Below, in pieces: positions 37,826-46,505 of a stretch of DNA of 64,000 nucleotides (position 1 is its first letter; every line of letters starts with the position of its first letter). The DNA is from Mycobacterium paraense (lineage in GTDB: Bacteria; Actinomycetota; Actinomycetes; Mycobacteriales; Mycobacteriaceae). The DNA lies in assembly GCF_002101815.1 (NCBI RefSeq), contig NZ_LQPM01000006.1:62001-126000 (forward strand), read 5' to 3'. A model generated the notes under the pieces. It worked only from the letters and a program-made list of their open reading frames with translations. It was not told the origin of the DNA and ran no database searches. The translations under genes were made by a program, and so were the position numbers.

Positions 37826-38880
37826 CCCGCGCCCCCCGCGAACCGGCGGCCCACCTCGTGGTAGAGCGCGCGACTGTCGCCGAGCAGCGCGGCGCCCTGC
37901 CAGGCGTGCCGAACGTAGAGGTGGATGTCGTGCTCCCAGGTCTGACCGAGGGCACCGTGCACCTGTACCGCGGTGCGCGCGCACGCGACGGCCGCGTCGC
38001 CGGCCGCCGCCTTCGCGAGCGCCGCGGCGGTCCAGGCGTCGCCCCCGTCCGGATCGGCCAGCCGGGCCGCGGCTGCGTAGGTGAGGCTGCGGGCGCGTTC
38101 CACCGCGACGTGATTGTCGGCCAGCGCGTGTTTGATCCCCTGGAAAGCGCCGATTGGCGCGCCGAACTGGCGGCGCGCCTTGGCGTGCTCGACCGCGCGG
38201 TGCAGCGCGCCGCTCGCCACGCCGACCAGGTCGGCGGCCACGGCCACCAGCGGCGCCGCCAGCGCCGCTTCGAGCTCCACCGCCGCGGTGGCCAACGGCT
38301 CGGCGTCGATCTCGACGTCGGCCACCGGCTGTGCGGGGTCGGTCGACTCGACCGGTACCACCGTCACGCCGTCGCCGCAGCGCACCACCGCGGCCATGAC
38401 ACCGTTGTCGGCGTGCGCCAGCGTCACGACCAGTTCGGCGCGGGTCAGGTTGGGAACCGACGCGGCCCGTCCGCGCACGCGTCCGCCGCGCAAGGTCGTC
38501 GGTGCGCCCGGCAGCCGTGACCCTTTGGAGTGGACGGCCAGGGTGGCGACGACACCGCCGGCGATGTCGGTGAGCACCGCGTCCAGGCCGCTGGAGCGCA
38601 AGGTCCCGGCGGCCAGGCCGACGCTGCTGAGCAACGGGATCGGCGCGAGGGCGGCGCCGCACTCCTCGAGCACCACCGCCGTCTCGACGGGCCCGTAGTC
38701 GCCCCCGTCGGACGTCGCGAGTTCGGTCCAGCCCAGATCGACGACCGTCTTCCACGGGGCCCGCCAGCGTTCGGGGTCCGTCAGCGCCTGGCGGGCGGCA
38801 TCGGGCGGACACTCGGCGCGCAGGATGCCGCGCACGGTGTCGCGCAGCGACAGCTGCTCCGAAGTCAGACCGACATCCAT
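37822..38880 (-). CDS. Acyl-CoA dehydrogenase (small partner-type FadE)
   Basis: A 352-residue FadE. N-terminal LTSEQLSLRDTVRGIL, the ARRQFGAPIGAFQGIKHALAD FAD-linked region and VQVHGALGQTWEHDIHLYVRH at the C-terminus place it with the smaller subunits of heteromeric dehydrogenases. It is the first gene of the five-gene minus-strand operon. The ATG is only 12 bases from the conserved 13-mer at 38893, so that element would lie in or beside the promoter of this operon. Confidence 0.86.
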   Translation of the reverse strand: MDVGLTSEQLSLRDTVRGILRAECPPDAARQALTDPERWRAPWKTVVDLGWTELATSDGGDYGPVETAVVLEECGAALAPIPLLSSVGLAAGTLRSSGLDAVLTDIAGGVVATLAVHSKGSRLPGAPTTLRGGRVRGRAASVPNLTRAELVVTLAHADNGVMAAVVRCGDGVTVVPVESTDPAQPVADVEIDAEPLATAAVELEAALAAPLVAVAADLVGVASGALHRAVEHAKARRQFGAPIGAFQGIKHALADNHVAVERARSLTYAAAARLADPDGGDAWTAAALAKAAAGDAAVACARTAVQVHGALGQTWEHDIHLYVRHAWQGAALLGDSRALYHEVGRRFAGGAG

Positions 38881-38892
38881 AAGACCCCTAAC

Positions 38893-38905
38893 ATAATAAA
38901 AATAG
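38893..38905 (+). promoter_or_regulatory. Shared AT-rich 13-mer in divergent FadE/F420 gap
   Basis: ATAATAAAAATAG fits the consensus ATARTAWAAATAG shared with the divergent gaps at 17241 and 45339 exactly, and with 41380 bar one base. It lies 12 bases from the FadE operon start and 44 bases from the F420-type oxidoreductase start. The orientation is the same as in the other three. Operator or core promoter element. Confidence 0.55.
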
Positions 38906-38949
38906 TAAACTAGCGGCTTTGTTGCAATCGACGCGAGCATAGGTGGCCC

Positions 38950-39816
38950 ATGGTGGAGTGGTATCTGTTCCTGCCGCAGGTGCGGCTGTCCGCGGCCGAC
39001 ATCGCGGCGCGGGCCCGCCACGCCGAGGCCAGCGGTTTCGACGGGGTCGCGTTCATCGATCACCTGGAGGCACCGGGACTGGCCGACGAAAACATTTGGG
39101 AGGCAATGGGCATCGCCACCTGGGTCGCGGCCAAGACGGAGCGGCTACGGATCGGCCACCTGGTGCTCTGCGACGCCTTCCGGCATCCCGCCGTGCTCGC
39201 CAAACAGGCCGTCACCCTCTCGGATGCGTCGGAGGGCAGGTTCGAGCTCGGCCTCGGCGCGGGGTCCTGGCCCGCGGAGTTCACCAGATTCGATGTGGGC
39301 CAGCAGGATCCGAAGGCCAGGGTCGCCCAGCTCGGGCGGCACCTCGAGCTGATCAGGCAGTACTGGGGCGACGACGAGGGCAAGCCCGCGCAGGCCCCGC
39401 GCAGGAGCCATCCCATACCGCTGGTCCTGGGCGGCACCGGGCCCCGGATGATGGAACTCGTTCGCAGATACGCGGATTGGTGGAATGTGCCGGCCAACCA
39501 CCTGGACAAGCTGCCCACGCTGGCCCCCGCTGCCGGAACGGCCCGGGTGTCGGTCCAGCAGATGGTCGGATTTGTCCGGACAGGCAGCGATCCGGACAAG
39601 GTGCGCGAGGTGAGCAACCGGCGGTTCGGCAACCTGGGTTCGGGGCTGGTCTGCGGGGATGCGGGCGAGCTGATCGGGCACTTCACCGCCCTGGCCGACC
39701 AGGGCGTCGAGCGGTTTTACGTGTGGTTCTCCGATTTCGCCGTCCCGGAGTCGCTGCACGAGTTCGGCGAATCGGTGATCAAGGCGTTTGCTGGCGCCGG
39801 CGCCGCGCTTCCGTAG
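38950..39816 (+). CDS. LLM-class F420-dependent oxidoreductase
   Basis: A 288-residue luciferase-like oxidoreductase. FLPQVRLSAADIAARARHAEASGFDGVAFIDH is the family's N-terminal region. Next come HPAVLAKQAVTLSDASEGRFELGLGAGSW and PLVLGGTGPRMMELVRRYADWWN, the phosphate/cofactor-binding end of the barrel. F420 use is inferred from the family. ATG at 38950 has AGGTGG close upstream. It is monocistronic, divergent from the FadE operon and convergent with an SDR gene, overlapping it by 38 bp. Confidence 0.86.
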   Translation: MVEWYLFLPQVRLSAADIAARARHAEASGFDGVAFIDHLEAPGLADENIWEAMGIATWVAAKTERLRIGHLVLCDAFRHPAVLAKQAVTLSDASEGRFELGLGAGSWPAEFTRFDVGQQDPKARVAQLGRHLELIRQYWGDDEGKPAQAPRRSHPIPLVLGGTGPRMMELVRRYADWWNVPANHLDKLPTLAPAAGTARVSVQQMVGFVRTGSDPDKVREVSNRRFGNLGSGLVCGDAGELIGHFTALADQGVERFYVWFSDFAVPESLHEFGESVIKAFAGAGAALP

Positions 39817-40498
39817 GCACCACCGGCGGCCGGGCGTACGGTCCGCGCTGCACCGCCGACAGCCGGATCTCCGGCAGGTCGACGGACGGGTCGACCGTGT
39901 CGAGCCAGGCGACCGCCTCGGCGACATCGGACACCTGGATCGCGTACATCTCGAACGGAACGTCCTGCAGCATCTCGGTTTCCACCGGGCCGGGCGTCAC
40001 GATGTGCACGGCGATGCCGTCGCGGTCGACCTCGAGCGCCAGGGCGCGGGCGAACGCGTTCATGCCCGCCTTCGACGCGGAGTAGGCCGTCCGCGCCATC
40101 ATCGGCTCGTGCGCCGCCGACGACGAGATGAACACGAACCGCGAGCCCGCGCGCATCAGGGGCAGCGCGGCGGCGGTCACCACGAAACACGAATCCAGGT
40201 TGGCCGAGAGGATGGTCCGCCATTGCTCGAACGTCTGCTTGCGCGCGTACGTCCCGCCCAGCGTGCCCGCCGCGTGCACGACCAGATCGAGCCGCTCCAA
40301 AGCGCTTATGGCGGAGGAGAACCCGTCCGGGTCGGACGCGTCGGCCACGATGTGGCGCGCGCCGAGCTCCTCGGCGGCCGCGCGCAGCGGGGCTTCGCGG
40401 CGCGCCGCGAGCACCACGTCGTAACCGAGCTCGCCCAGCTTGCGCCCGCATCCCTTACCGATCCCACCGCTGCCGCCGGTGACTAATGCGGTGCGCAT
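39779..40498 (-). CDS. SDR-family oxidoreductase
   Basis: A 239-residue classical SDR. It has TGGSGGIG at residues 7-14, HAAG in place of NNAG, Ser in FISSSAAHE, YSASK as the YxxxK motif and TPGPVETEM. ATG at 40498 was chosen; a TTG one codon upstream is possible. The gene follows the GntR regulator by 5 bp in the same orientation, so regulator and enzyme are likely co-transcribed. The substrate is unknown. Confidence 0.86.
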   Translation of the reverse strand: MRTALVTGGSGGIGKGCGRKLGELGYDVVLAARREAPLRAAAEELGARHIVADASDPDGFSSAISALERLDLVVHAAGTLGGTYARKQTFEQWRTILSANLDSCFVVTAAALPLMRAGSRFVFISSSAAHEPMMARTAYSASKAGMNAFARALALEVDRDGIAVHIVTPGPVETEMLQDVPFEMYAIQVSDVAEAVAWLDTVDPSVDLPEIRLSAVQRGPYARPPVVPTEARRRRQQTP

Positions 40499-40503
40499 CA
40501 ACG

Positions 40504-41337
40504 TCAGGGGCGCCGGATGTCCCGCGGGCGGGATCCCGACCGTGAAAGAGCCTGCGGCGAAAGCGCATAGATGCGTTGGTCGGGCCGGCCGGACAGCACG
40601 TAGGTCTGGGTGTCGGCGAGATGGCGACCCGCCATGCGGCGGGCGCGGTCGACATCACCTTCCGCGATGGTTTCGGTCAGCTTGACGTGGGTGTTGAGCA
40701 CCGCGCGGCGCTGGGCCAGCGAGGGGTAGGTGCCTCGCGCGGAGCTCTCGTCCGCCCACTGCTGTTCGTGGCTGGTCCACAGCGTCTCGAGGCTGCCGAC
40801 GACGGCGATGATGGTGTGGTTCCCGCAGCCACGAACGATGAGATCGTGGAATTGGCGGCCGATTTCGGTGAACAGGCGACCGTCTTCGAGATGCTCGGCC
40901 ATGGCGTCGTTGACCCGCTTGAGCTCCGGCACCAACGTGTCCGCGCGGTCGGGCCGCTGGGCCGCCAGCGCGGCGCACGCCGGCTCGAGTTCCCGCAACG
41001 CCGTGCCCAGGTCGGCGACCTCGACGGACTCGCTCTGCAGCAACAGGCCCAGCATGTAGGCCGCGCTGGTCTTGGCGGGCGCGTGCACCACGGCGCCGCC
41101 GCGGTTGCCCCGCCGGACCGAGACGAGCCCCTCGGTTTCCAGGATTCGCAGCGCCTCACGCAGGGAGACCAGGCTGACGTTGAACTGCTCGACGAGCACC
41201 TCCTGGCGCGGCAGGAGATCGCCGTCGGCGAGTTCGCCGTCGATGATCTGGCGGCGCAACTCGTCGGCTACGATTTCGGCGATCCGCGGCGCCGACAGTC
41301 GGCGCCGGGCGTCGGGACCAATTCCCAGGGCGGTCAT
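40504..41337 (-). CDS. GntR-family regulator (FadR/FCD subfamily)
   Basis: A 277-residue transcription regulator. The N-terminal winged helix spans about residues 17-85 (IADELRRQIIDGELADGDLLPRQEVL; VSLREALRILETEGLVSVRRG). The FCD all-helical effector domain spans about 100-235. EIGRQFHDLIVRGCGNH carries the family's typical acid/His metal or ligand residues. Such regulators usually respond to organic acids or acyl-CoA. It faces the CoA-transferase gene across a 59-bp gap with the shared AT-rich element, so it is the best candidate regulator of the repeated 13-mer sites. Confidence 0.88.
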   Translation of the reverse strand: MTALGIGPDARRRLSAPRIAEIVADELRRQIIDGELADGDLLPRQEVLVEQFNVSLVSLREALRILETEGLVSVRRGNRGGAVVHAPAKTSAAYMLGLLLQSESVEVADLGTALRELEPACAALAAQRPDRADTLVPELKRVNDAMAEHLEDGRLFTEIGRQFHDLIVRGCGNHTIIAVVGSLETLWTSHEQQWADESSARGTYPSLAQRRAVLNTHVKLTETIAEGDVDRARRMAGRHLADTQTYVLSGRPDQRIYALSPQALSRSGSRPRDIRRP

Positions 41338-41364
41338 CCAATCCTCGCGTGCTCGTCTGGCTTA

Positions 41365-41393
41365 GCTATTTTAGCAGTAATGGTATAAATAGC
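41365..41393 (+). promoter_or_regulatory. Inverted repeat with shared AT-rich 13-mer, GntR/CoA-transferase gap
   Basis: GCTATTT (41365-41371) and AAATAGC (41387-41393) are a perfect 7-bp inverted repeat. The right arm is part of ATGGTATAAATAG (41380-41392), one mismatch from ATARTAWAAATAG. It sits between the divergent GntR gene and the CoA-transferase gene and ends 4 bases before the GTG of the latter. TATAAA placed 7 bases before that GTG could also be a -10 box of a leaderless transcript. Confidence 0.55.
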
Positions 41394-41396
41394 CGG

Positions 41397-43781
41397 GTGA
41401 GGCGCGAGCCCGGCAGCCGGCCGACACCGCTGGACGAATTGCGTGTCGTGGAGATCAGCGACCGGATCGCCGGAAGTTACTGCGGGAAGCTGCTGGTCGA
41501 TGCCGGGGCGCAGGTGCGCAAAATCGGTCCGCCGCAAGGGGATTGGCTGCGCCGGTACTCGGCCACGTGTTCGCCGGTGCCCGACGGGGAGAGCGCGCCG
41601 TTCTTCGGCTATCTCAACGCCGGCAAGCGCAGCCTGACCGTCGCCGCGGATTCCGAACGGTGGCGGGCCGAACTGGCCGCCGCCGACGTCGTGGTCGTCA
41701 CCGCGGGCCGGTCGCGCGCGGCGGCGCTGGGCATCGATCCGCAGCGGCTGCTGGCGGATTCCCCGCGGTCGATCGTCGTCACGATCTCCGACTTCGGTTG
41801 GACCGGACCCTATGCCGACCGCGCCGCCAGCGAGTTCACCCTGCAAGCGTGGGCCGGGTCGCCGGGCTTTCGCGGCGATCCGGCGGGGCCCCCGATCGCG
41901 ATCGGCGGCGACCTGGGGGAGTACATGGGCGGCGTGTACGCGGCATTCGGCGCCCTGGCGGTGCGCCGCCGCGTCGAGCGCGGCGGGCCCGGCGAGCACC
42001 TCGACCTGTCCATGCTCGAGGCGATGACCGCGATGCAGAGCAGCGAATGGCTGCATTCGCAGCTGCTGCGCGTCCCGCCGATCCGTCGCACCCTCGAAGT
42101 GCCGTCCATCGAGGCGGCCAAGGACGGCTACGTCGGGATCACGATGGTCACCGGCCAGCAGTGGCTCGACTTCTGCGCGATGGTCGAGTGCCCGCAGCTC
42201 GAGGAGATCGAACAGCTTCGTTTCCAGATCGGCCGGTGGGCCTACCGCGACCTGATCCGCGAACAGATCGGCCCGTGGCTGGCCGAGCGGACCGTCGAGG
42301 AGATCGTCGAGCTCGGCCAGCTGTTCCGGCTGCCGATCGCGGCGCTGGGCAACGGCTCCACGATCCGCGATCTCGAATACGTCAAGCAGCGAAACGTCTT
42401 CGCGCGCAACCCCGCCGGATTCCACCAGCCCCGCCCGCCGTGGCTGATGTCGGCGTGCGACCCCGCGCCGCTGCGCGCCGCCCCCGCGGCCGGTGAGGCC
42501 GACGACGAACCGCCCTGGGAGGCAAGCGCATCCGAGCCCGACCCGGCGCGGCGCGGGTTGCCGCTCGAGGGTGTGCGCATCGTCGACCTGACCGCCTTCT
42601 GGGCCGGTCCCGCCGCGACCCACCTGCTGGCCGCGTTCGGCGCCGACGTCATCAAGGTGGAGTCGATCCAGCGGCCCGACGGCATCCGCTACTCGGGCGG
42701 GATGCGCACCGATGTGGACGACTGGTGGGAGTACGGCTGGGTCTTCCACGCGATGAACACCAACAAGCGTTCCGTCACACTGGATTTGGGCTCCGAGGAG
42801 GGTCGTCGGCTCTTCAAGCAGTTGGTGGCCGGCGCCGACGTCGTGATCGAGAACTTCTCGCCGCGGGTGATGGATCAGTTCGGGCTCACCGCCGACGTGC
42901 TGCTGAAGGTCAACCCGAAACTGGTCGTCGCGCGGATGCCGGCGTTCGGCCTGGACGGTCCGTGGCGGGACCGCGTCGGATTCGCGCCGACCATGGAGCA
43001 GATCGCCGGTCTGGCCTGGGTGACCGGGCTGCCCGAGTCCCCGCCGGTGACGCCGCGCGGCGCCTGCGACCCGCTGGCCGGCGTGCACGCCGCCTTCGCC
43101 GTGCTGGCCGCGCTGAGCTTCGCCGAACGCACCGGTTCAGGCCAGCAGGTCGAGCTCCCGATGCTGGAGACGGTGCTCAACGCCACGGCGATACAGGCGA
43201 TCGAAGCCGAGGTGTTCGGGGTGACGCTGGGCCGGCGCGGCAATCGGGGTCACGGCCGGTCGATCCAGAACCTCTACCGGTGCGCCGGCGACGACGACTG
43301 GATCGCGGTCACCGTGCGCGACGACCGGCAATGGCGGGCGCTGGTCGAGGTGATGGGCGCCCCCGCCTGGTGCGACGAGGGCCTGGCCACCGTCGCCGGG
43401 CGGTGCGAGCGCGCCGACGACGTCGATCGCCGGCTGTGCGATTGGTTCGCCGGGCAGCCGCTGGAGGCGACGGTGGAGCGCCTGGCCGAGGCGGGGGTTC
43501 CCGCTGCGCCCGCGGTGTCCCCGTCGCTGGTCACCGAGAACCCCCAACTGCGCGAACGCGGCTTCCTCGAGACGCTGGACCACCCGAGCACCGGTGCGGG
43601 CCTCTATCCCTGCCCGCCGTTCGCCAAGCTCGCCGGGCAGGACCGGTGGCTGCTGCGCCCGCCGCCGAGGCTGGGCGAGCACAATGGGGAGGTACTGCGG
43701 GATCGGTGCGGGCTGACCGACGAAGACCTGGTGAAGCTGGCAAGCAGCAAAGTGATCGGGACCCGCCCGAAGGGCCTGTGA
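41397..43781 (+). CDS. Fused double-domain type III CoA-transferase (CaiB/BaiF)
   Basis: A 794-residue protein made of two CaiB/BaiF (family III) CoA-transferase domains, about residues 12-370 and 395-785. The C-terminal half has the catalytic Asp in CDPLAGVHAAF. The N-terminal half has Glu at the matching place (GEYMGGVYAAF), so probably only one half is active. Family III enzymes form interlocked dimers, and a fusion would make a pseudo-dimer. It would transfer CoA between acids. GTG at 41397 was chosen with no SD between it and the operator; it may be leaderless. A ferredoxin gene follows at 15 bp. Confidence 0.85.
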   Translation: MRREPGSRPTPLDELRVVEISDRIAGSYCGKLLVDAGAQVRKIGPPQGDWLRRYSATCSPVPDGESAPFFGYLNAGKRSLTVAADSERWRAELAAADVVVVTAGRSRAAALGIDPQRLLADSPRSIVVTISDFGWTGPYADRAASEFTLQAWAGSPGFRGDPAGPPIAIGGDLGEYMGGVYAAFGALAVRRRVERGGPGEHLDLSMLEAMTAMQSSEWLHSQLLRVPPIRRTLEVPSIEAAKDGYVGITMVTGQQWLDFCAMVECPQLEEIEQLRFQIGRWAYRDLIREQIGPWLAERTVEEIVELGQLFRLPIAALGNGSTIRDLEYVKQRNVFARNPAGFHQPRPPWLMSACDPAPLRAAPAAGEADDEPPWEASASEPDPARRGLPLEGVRIVDLTAFWAGPAATHLLAAFGADVIKVESIQRPDGIRYSGGMRTDVDDWWEYGWVFHAMNTNKRSVTLDLGSEEGRRLFKQLVAGADVVIENFSPRVMDQFGLTADVLLKVNPKLVVARMPAFGLDGPWRDRVGFAPTMEQIAGLAWVTGLPESPPVTPRGACDPLAGVHAAFAVLAALSFAERTGSGQQVELPMLETVLNATAIQAIEAEVFGVTLGRRGNRGHGRSIQNLYRCAGDDDWIAVTVRDDRQWRALVEVMGAPAWCDEGLATVAGRCERADDVDRRLCDWFAGQPLEATVERLAEAGVPAAPAVSPSLVTENPQLRERGFLETLDHPSTGAGLYPCPPFAKLAGQDRWLLRPPPRLGEHNGEVLRDRCGLTDEDLVKLASSKVIGTRPKGL

Positions 43782-43795
43782 GGAGGACGTGTCTG

Positions 43796-43987
43796 ATGCG
43801 CGTGACGGTCGACGAGAACCTGTGTGAGGCCAACGGCTTCTGCGAATCGCTCGCCCCGGAGGTATTCGAACTGGGCGACGAGGACGTGGTGCAGATCGCG
43901 GACGGCCCGGTGCCGGCGCGGCTGGAGATCGACGTGCGCGCGGCGGTCGACCAGTGCCCCAAGGCCGCGCTGCGGCTGATCGACTGA
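43796..43987 (+). CDS. Small ferredoxin ([3Fe-4S] type)
   Basis: A 63-residue ferredoxin. The first cysteines are in LCEANGFCESLAPEVF (C-x5-C, with the second canonical cluster Cys position not occupied, as in [3Fe-4S] ferredoxins), and the last is in DQCPKAAL. Such proteins donate electrons to actinobacterial P450s. AGGAGG lies 9 bases upstream of the ATG. The convergent neighbouring gene (44046-45284) encodes a P450, its plausible partner. Confidence 0.85.
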   Translation: MRVTVDENLCEANGFCESLAPEVFELGDEDVVQIADGPVPARLEIDVRAAVDQCPKAALRLID

Positions 43988-43991
43988 GCTA

Positions 43992-44037
43992 GCCCGACGA
44001 CGGCGAGCGCCGGGACGGCGCGAGTAAGAAGTCGGGC
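43992..44037. terminator. Hairpin between convergent ferredoxin and P450 genes
   Basis: GCCCGAC (43992-43998) and GTCGGGC (44031-44037) are a perfect 7-bp inverted repeat enclosing a GC-rich interior (CGCCGGGACGGCG). It lies exactly between the two converging stop codons. There is no T-run, so a Rho-independent terminator is only a guess. The 10-bp direct repeat CTGAGCTAGC (43984-43993, 44041-44050) flanks it. Confidence 0.4.
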
Positions 44038-44045
44038 AATCTGAG

Positions 44046-45284
44046 CTAGCGTCGCTCGTTCAGCGTTATCGCCATCTCGTCGTAGATCGACATGTTGGTG
44101 AGCAGGTTCGGGTAAGCCACGGTGGCGGGCCCGAGGGTGATGTCGTCGCAGCGCAGCAACAGTTCGTCGAACACCGCGCGGAGTTCCGCGCGCGCCAGCA
44201 TCGCGCCCAGGCAGTGATGCGGTCCGCCGCCGCCGAAAGCGACCTGTGGGTTGGGCTGCCGCCCGATGTCGAAGGTGAACGGCGAGGAGAACACCTCCTC
44301 GTCGCGGTTCGCCGAGCGCAGCATGGAGACCACCCGCTCGCCCTTCGCGATGTGCTGGCCGTCCATCTCGACGTCGACCTTCGCGGTGCGCGTCCAGTAG
44401 GCGACCGGGGACGCCCAGCGCAACACCTCCTCGATGGCGCTCGCGCGCAGCGCTTCGTGTTCGCGGTATCGCTCGATCTGGTCCGGGTTTTCGACGAATG
44501 CCTGCGCCCCGATCGCCAGCGCGTTCTTGGTGGTGTCGCTGCCGGCGAACGTCAGCACGAAGAAGAAGAACTCCAATTCGTTAGGGGGCAGGCTGAATTG
44601 CTCGCCGTCGTCGCCGGTGATGACCGCGGTCGCCAGGGTGCTCCAGATGTCGTCGGTCGGGTTGCGCCGCTTCTCCGCGGTGAGCTCCATCGCGTAGGAG
44701 AAGATGGTGGCGTACAGATCCGTGAAGTCCTTCTGGCTCAGCCGCACCCCGGGCGAATTGGCCTTCAGAATGCGGTCCAGGGAATCGAAGATCCGCGGCC
44801 GGTCGTCCTCCGGTATGCCGATGATGTCGCCGATGACCGTCATCGGCAGGGCGTCGGCGACGTCCTCGATCCAGTCGCCGCGGCCCCGATCGAGCAGCCG
44901 GTCGATCATCCCCGCGGCGCGCGCCCGGATGCCGTCCTCGAGTTTGCCGATGGCGCGCGGGTTGAACGCGCCGGAGATGAGCTTGCGGCGCTTGTTCAGC
45001 GCCGGCGGATCCATGTTGATGATGGTCGGATACGACGAAAACATCCCGGCCGGCTGGATGGTCGGCCCGTCGACCGCGGTGAACGACTCGACGTCGCGGT
45101 GCAGCCGGACGGCGTGCCGGTGCTTGGTGGCCACCCAGAAGTCGCGGTGCACCGTCTCGGCCACCCCCGGCGTCAGGTCGTGGCGGAACAGCGGGCTGCT
45201 GCGGCGCAGCTCGGTGAACAGTTCGTCGGGAAAACCGTTGCGCCACAGCGCGAAATCGGAAAAGTCCACCGCCGCAGCCGTCAT
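44046..45284 (-). CDS. Cytochrome P450 (CYP125/124/142-like haem loop)
   Basis: A 412-residue P450. The I-helix is FAGSDTTKNAL (about residue 246), the ExxR is EEVLR, and the haem loop FGGGGPHHCLG has an extra-Gly type seen in the CYP124/125/142 clan that oxidises sterol and terpenoid side chains. A terminal-methyl hydroxylase on an isoprenoid chain is thus a reasonable but unproved reading. It diverges from a KshA-like Rieske oxygenase across a gap with the shared 13-mer. Confidence 0.9.
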   Translation of the reverse strand: MTAAAVDFSDFALWRNGFPDELFTELRRSSPLFRHDLTPGVAETVHRDFWVATKHRHAVRLHRDVESFTAVDGPTIQPAGMFSSYPTIINMDPPALNKRRKLISGAFNPRAIGKLEDGIRARAAGMIDRLLDRGRGDWIEDVADALPMTVIGDIIGIPEDDRPRIFDSLDRILKANSPGVRLSQKDFTDLYATIFSYAMELTAEKRRNPTDDIWSTLATAVITGDDGEQFSLPPNELEFFFFVLTFAGSDTTKNALAIGAQAFVENPDQIERYREHEALRASAIEEVLRWASPVAYWTRTAKVDVEMDGQHIAKGERVVSMLRSANRDEEVFSSPFTFDIGRQPNPQVAFGGGGPHHCLGAMLARAELRAVFDELLLRCDDITLGPATVAYPNLLTNMSIYDEMAITLNERR

Positions 45285-45338
45285 CTGAAACCCCGCTTCC
45301 CGGACGTGCTGAGCACGCGTTGACGTTCAATGCTTAAG

Positions 45339-45351
45339 ATAGTAAAAATAG
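45339..45351 (+). promoter_or_regulatory. Shared AT-rich 13-mer in divergent P450/Rieske gap
   Basis: ATAGTAAAAATAG fits the consensus ATARTAWAAATAG exactly. It lies 54 bases from the P450 start and 26 bases from the Rieske oxygenase start, and has the same orientation as the copies at 17241, 38893 and 41380. Operator or core promoter. Confidence 0.55.
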
Positions 45352-45377
45352 ACGTAATCGTCGAACTTGGAGCGCTC

Positions 45378-46505
45378 GTGACGGACACAATTTCAGACTC
45401 GGCCTCGGATCCGGCCGCAGATCCCTCGGAACGCGAGTTCGGGCAGGCCGGCATCGCGCTGTCGACCTACCGGTTTCCGACGGGTTGGTTCATCGTCTCG
45501 TTCTCCTCCGACCTGGCCGCCGGCCAGGTCAAGCGCGCGCACTACTTCGGCGAGGAGTTGGTGCTCTTCCGCACCGAGTCCGGCCAGGTGCACGTGATGG
45601 AGGCCTACTGCCAGCACCTCGGCGCCAACCTGGGCGTCGGCGGCACCGTGGAGGGCGAGAACATCGTCTGCCCGTGGCACGGCTGGCGATGGCGCGGAGA
45701 CGGGACCAATGCCCTGATCCCCTACAGCAAGATCGGCTGCAAGAACAACGTCCGGATCCGCACCTACCCGAGCATGGAGTGGTATGGGTTCATCCTGGCC
45801 TGGCACGAGCGGCACGGCCGGGCACCGTACTGGCAGCCGCCGGTGCTGCCCGAGCTGGAGACCAACGAGTACTACCCGCTGCACCCGCACACCCAGATGC
45901 TCAACCGGGTCAAGGTGCACCCGCAGATGATCATCGAGAACGCCGCCGACCCGTACCACGTTCAATACGTGCACAAGGCCGCCAACCCCGCCACCACATC
46001 GTCGTTCGAGGTGTCCGGCTACCACCTGCACGCCACCGTCAACGCGCATTTCGGGGGCGGCCGCGCATCGACGTGGCTGACCCCGAACGGGCCGGTCGAC
46101 GCCAAGATCATCTACGACAACTACTCGCTGGGCCTCGGGCTGGTGCGCTTCCCGAGCGAGCTGGTGGCCACCGTCCAGGTGACGGGGCAGACACCCGTCG
46201 ACGAGGACTACACCGACTACTTCTACACGCAGGCTTCCATTCGCGAGCCCGGCGACACCGGCGACGTGCCCACCGGCCGCGCCGCCAAGTTCCTGGCCCT
46301 ACAGCAAGAGGTCATCAAACAGGACTTCTTCACCTGGGAGAACATGAAATACCTCGAGAAGCCGAACCTGGCCCCCGAAGAGGCGCACGACTACGCCGCA
46401 CTTCGCCGCTGGGCGCACCGCTTCTACCCGGGCGAGCGGCCGTCGCCGTCGGACTTCGGCTACACCGCCGACGGCGCGCCCGACCCGGCGGCCGCGAAAG
46501 CCTGA
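45378..46505 (+). CDS. Rieske oxygenase, KshA-like terminal component
   Basis: A 375-residue Rieske non-haem iron oxygenase. The Rieske motif is CQH (C-x-H, about residue 75) plus CPWH (C-x2-H, about residue 95). The mononuclear site is DPYHVQYVH, D-x2-H-x4-H. It is closely patterned on the 3671-4684 protein, so two KshA-type enzymes occur in one window. GTG at 45378 follows GGAG by 6 bases; upstream in-frame sequence is AT-rich promoter. The stop overlaps the ligase ATG by one base (TGATG). Confidence 0.87.
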   Translation: MTDTISDSASDPAADPSEREFGQAGIALSTYRFPTGWFIVSFSSDLAAGQVKRAHYFGEELVLFRTESGQVHVMEAYCQHLGANLGVGGTVEGENIVCPWHGWRWRGDGTNALIPYSKIGCKNNVRIRTYPSMEWYGFILAWHERHGRAPYWQPPVLPELETNEYYPLHPHTQMLNRVKVHPQMIIENAADPYHVQYVHKAANPATTSSFEVSGYHLHATVNAHFGGGRASTWLTPNGPVDAKIIYDNYSLGLGLVRFPSELVATVQVTGQTPVDEDYTDYFYTQASIREPGDTGDVPTGRAAKFLALQQEVIKQDFFTWENMKYLEKPNLAPEEAHDYAALRRWAHRFYPGERPSPSDFGYTADGAPDPAAAKA

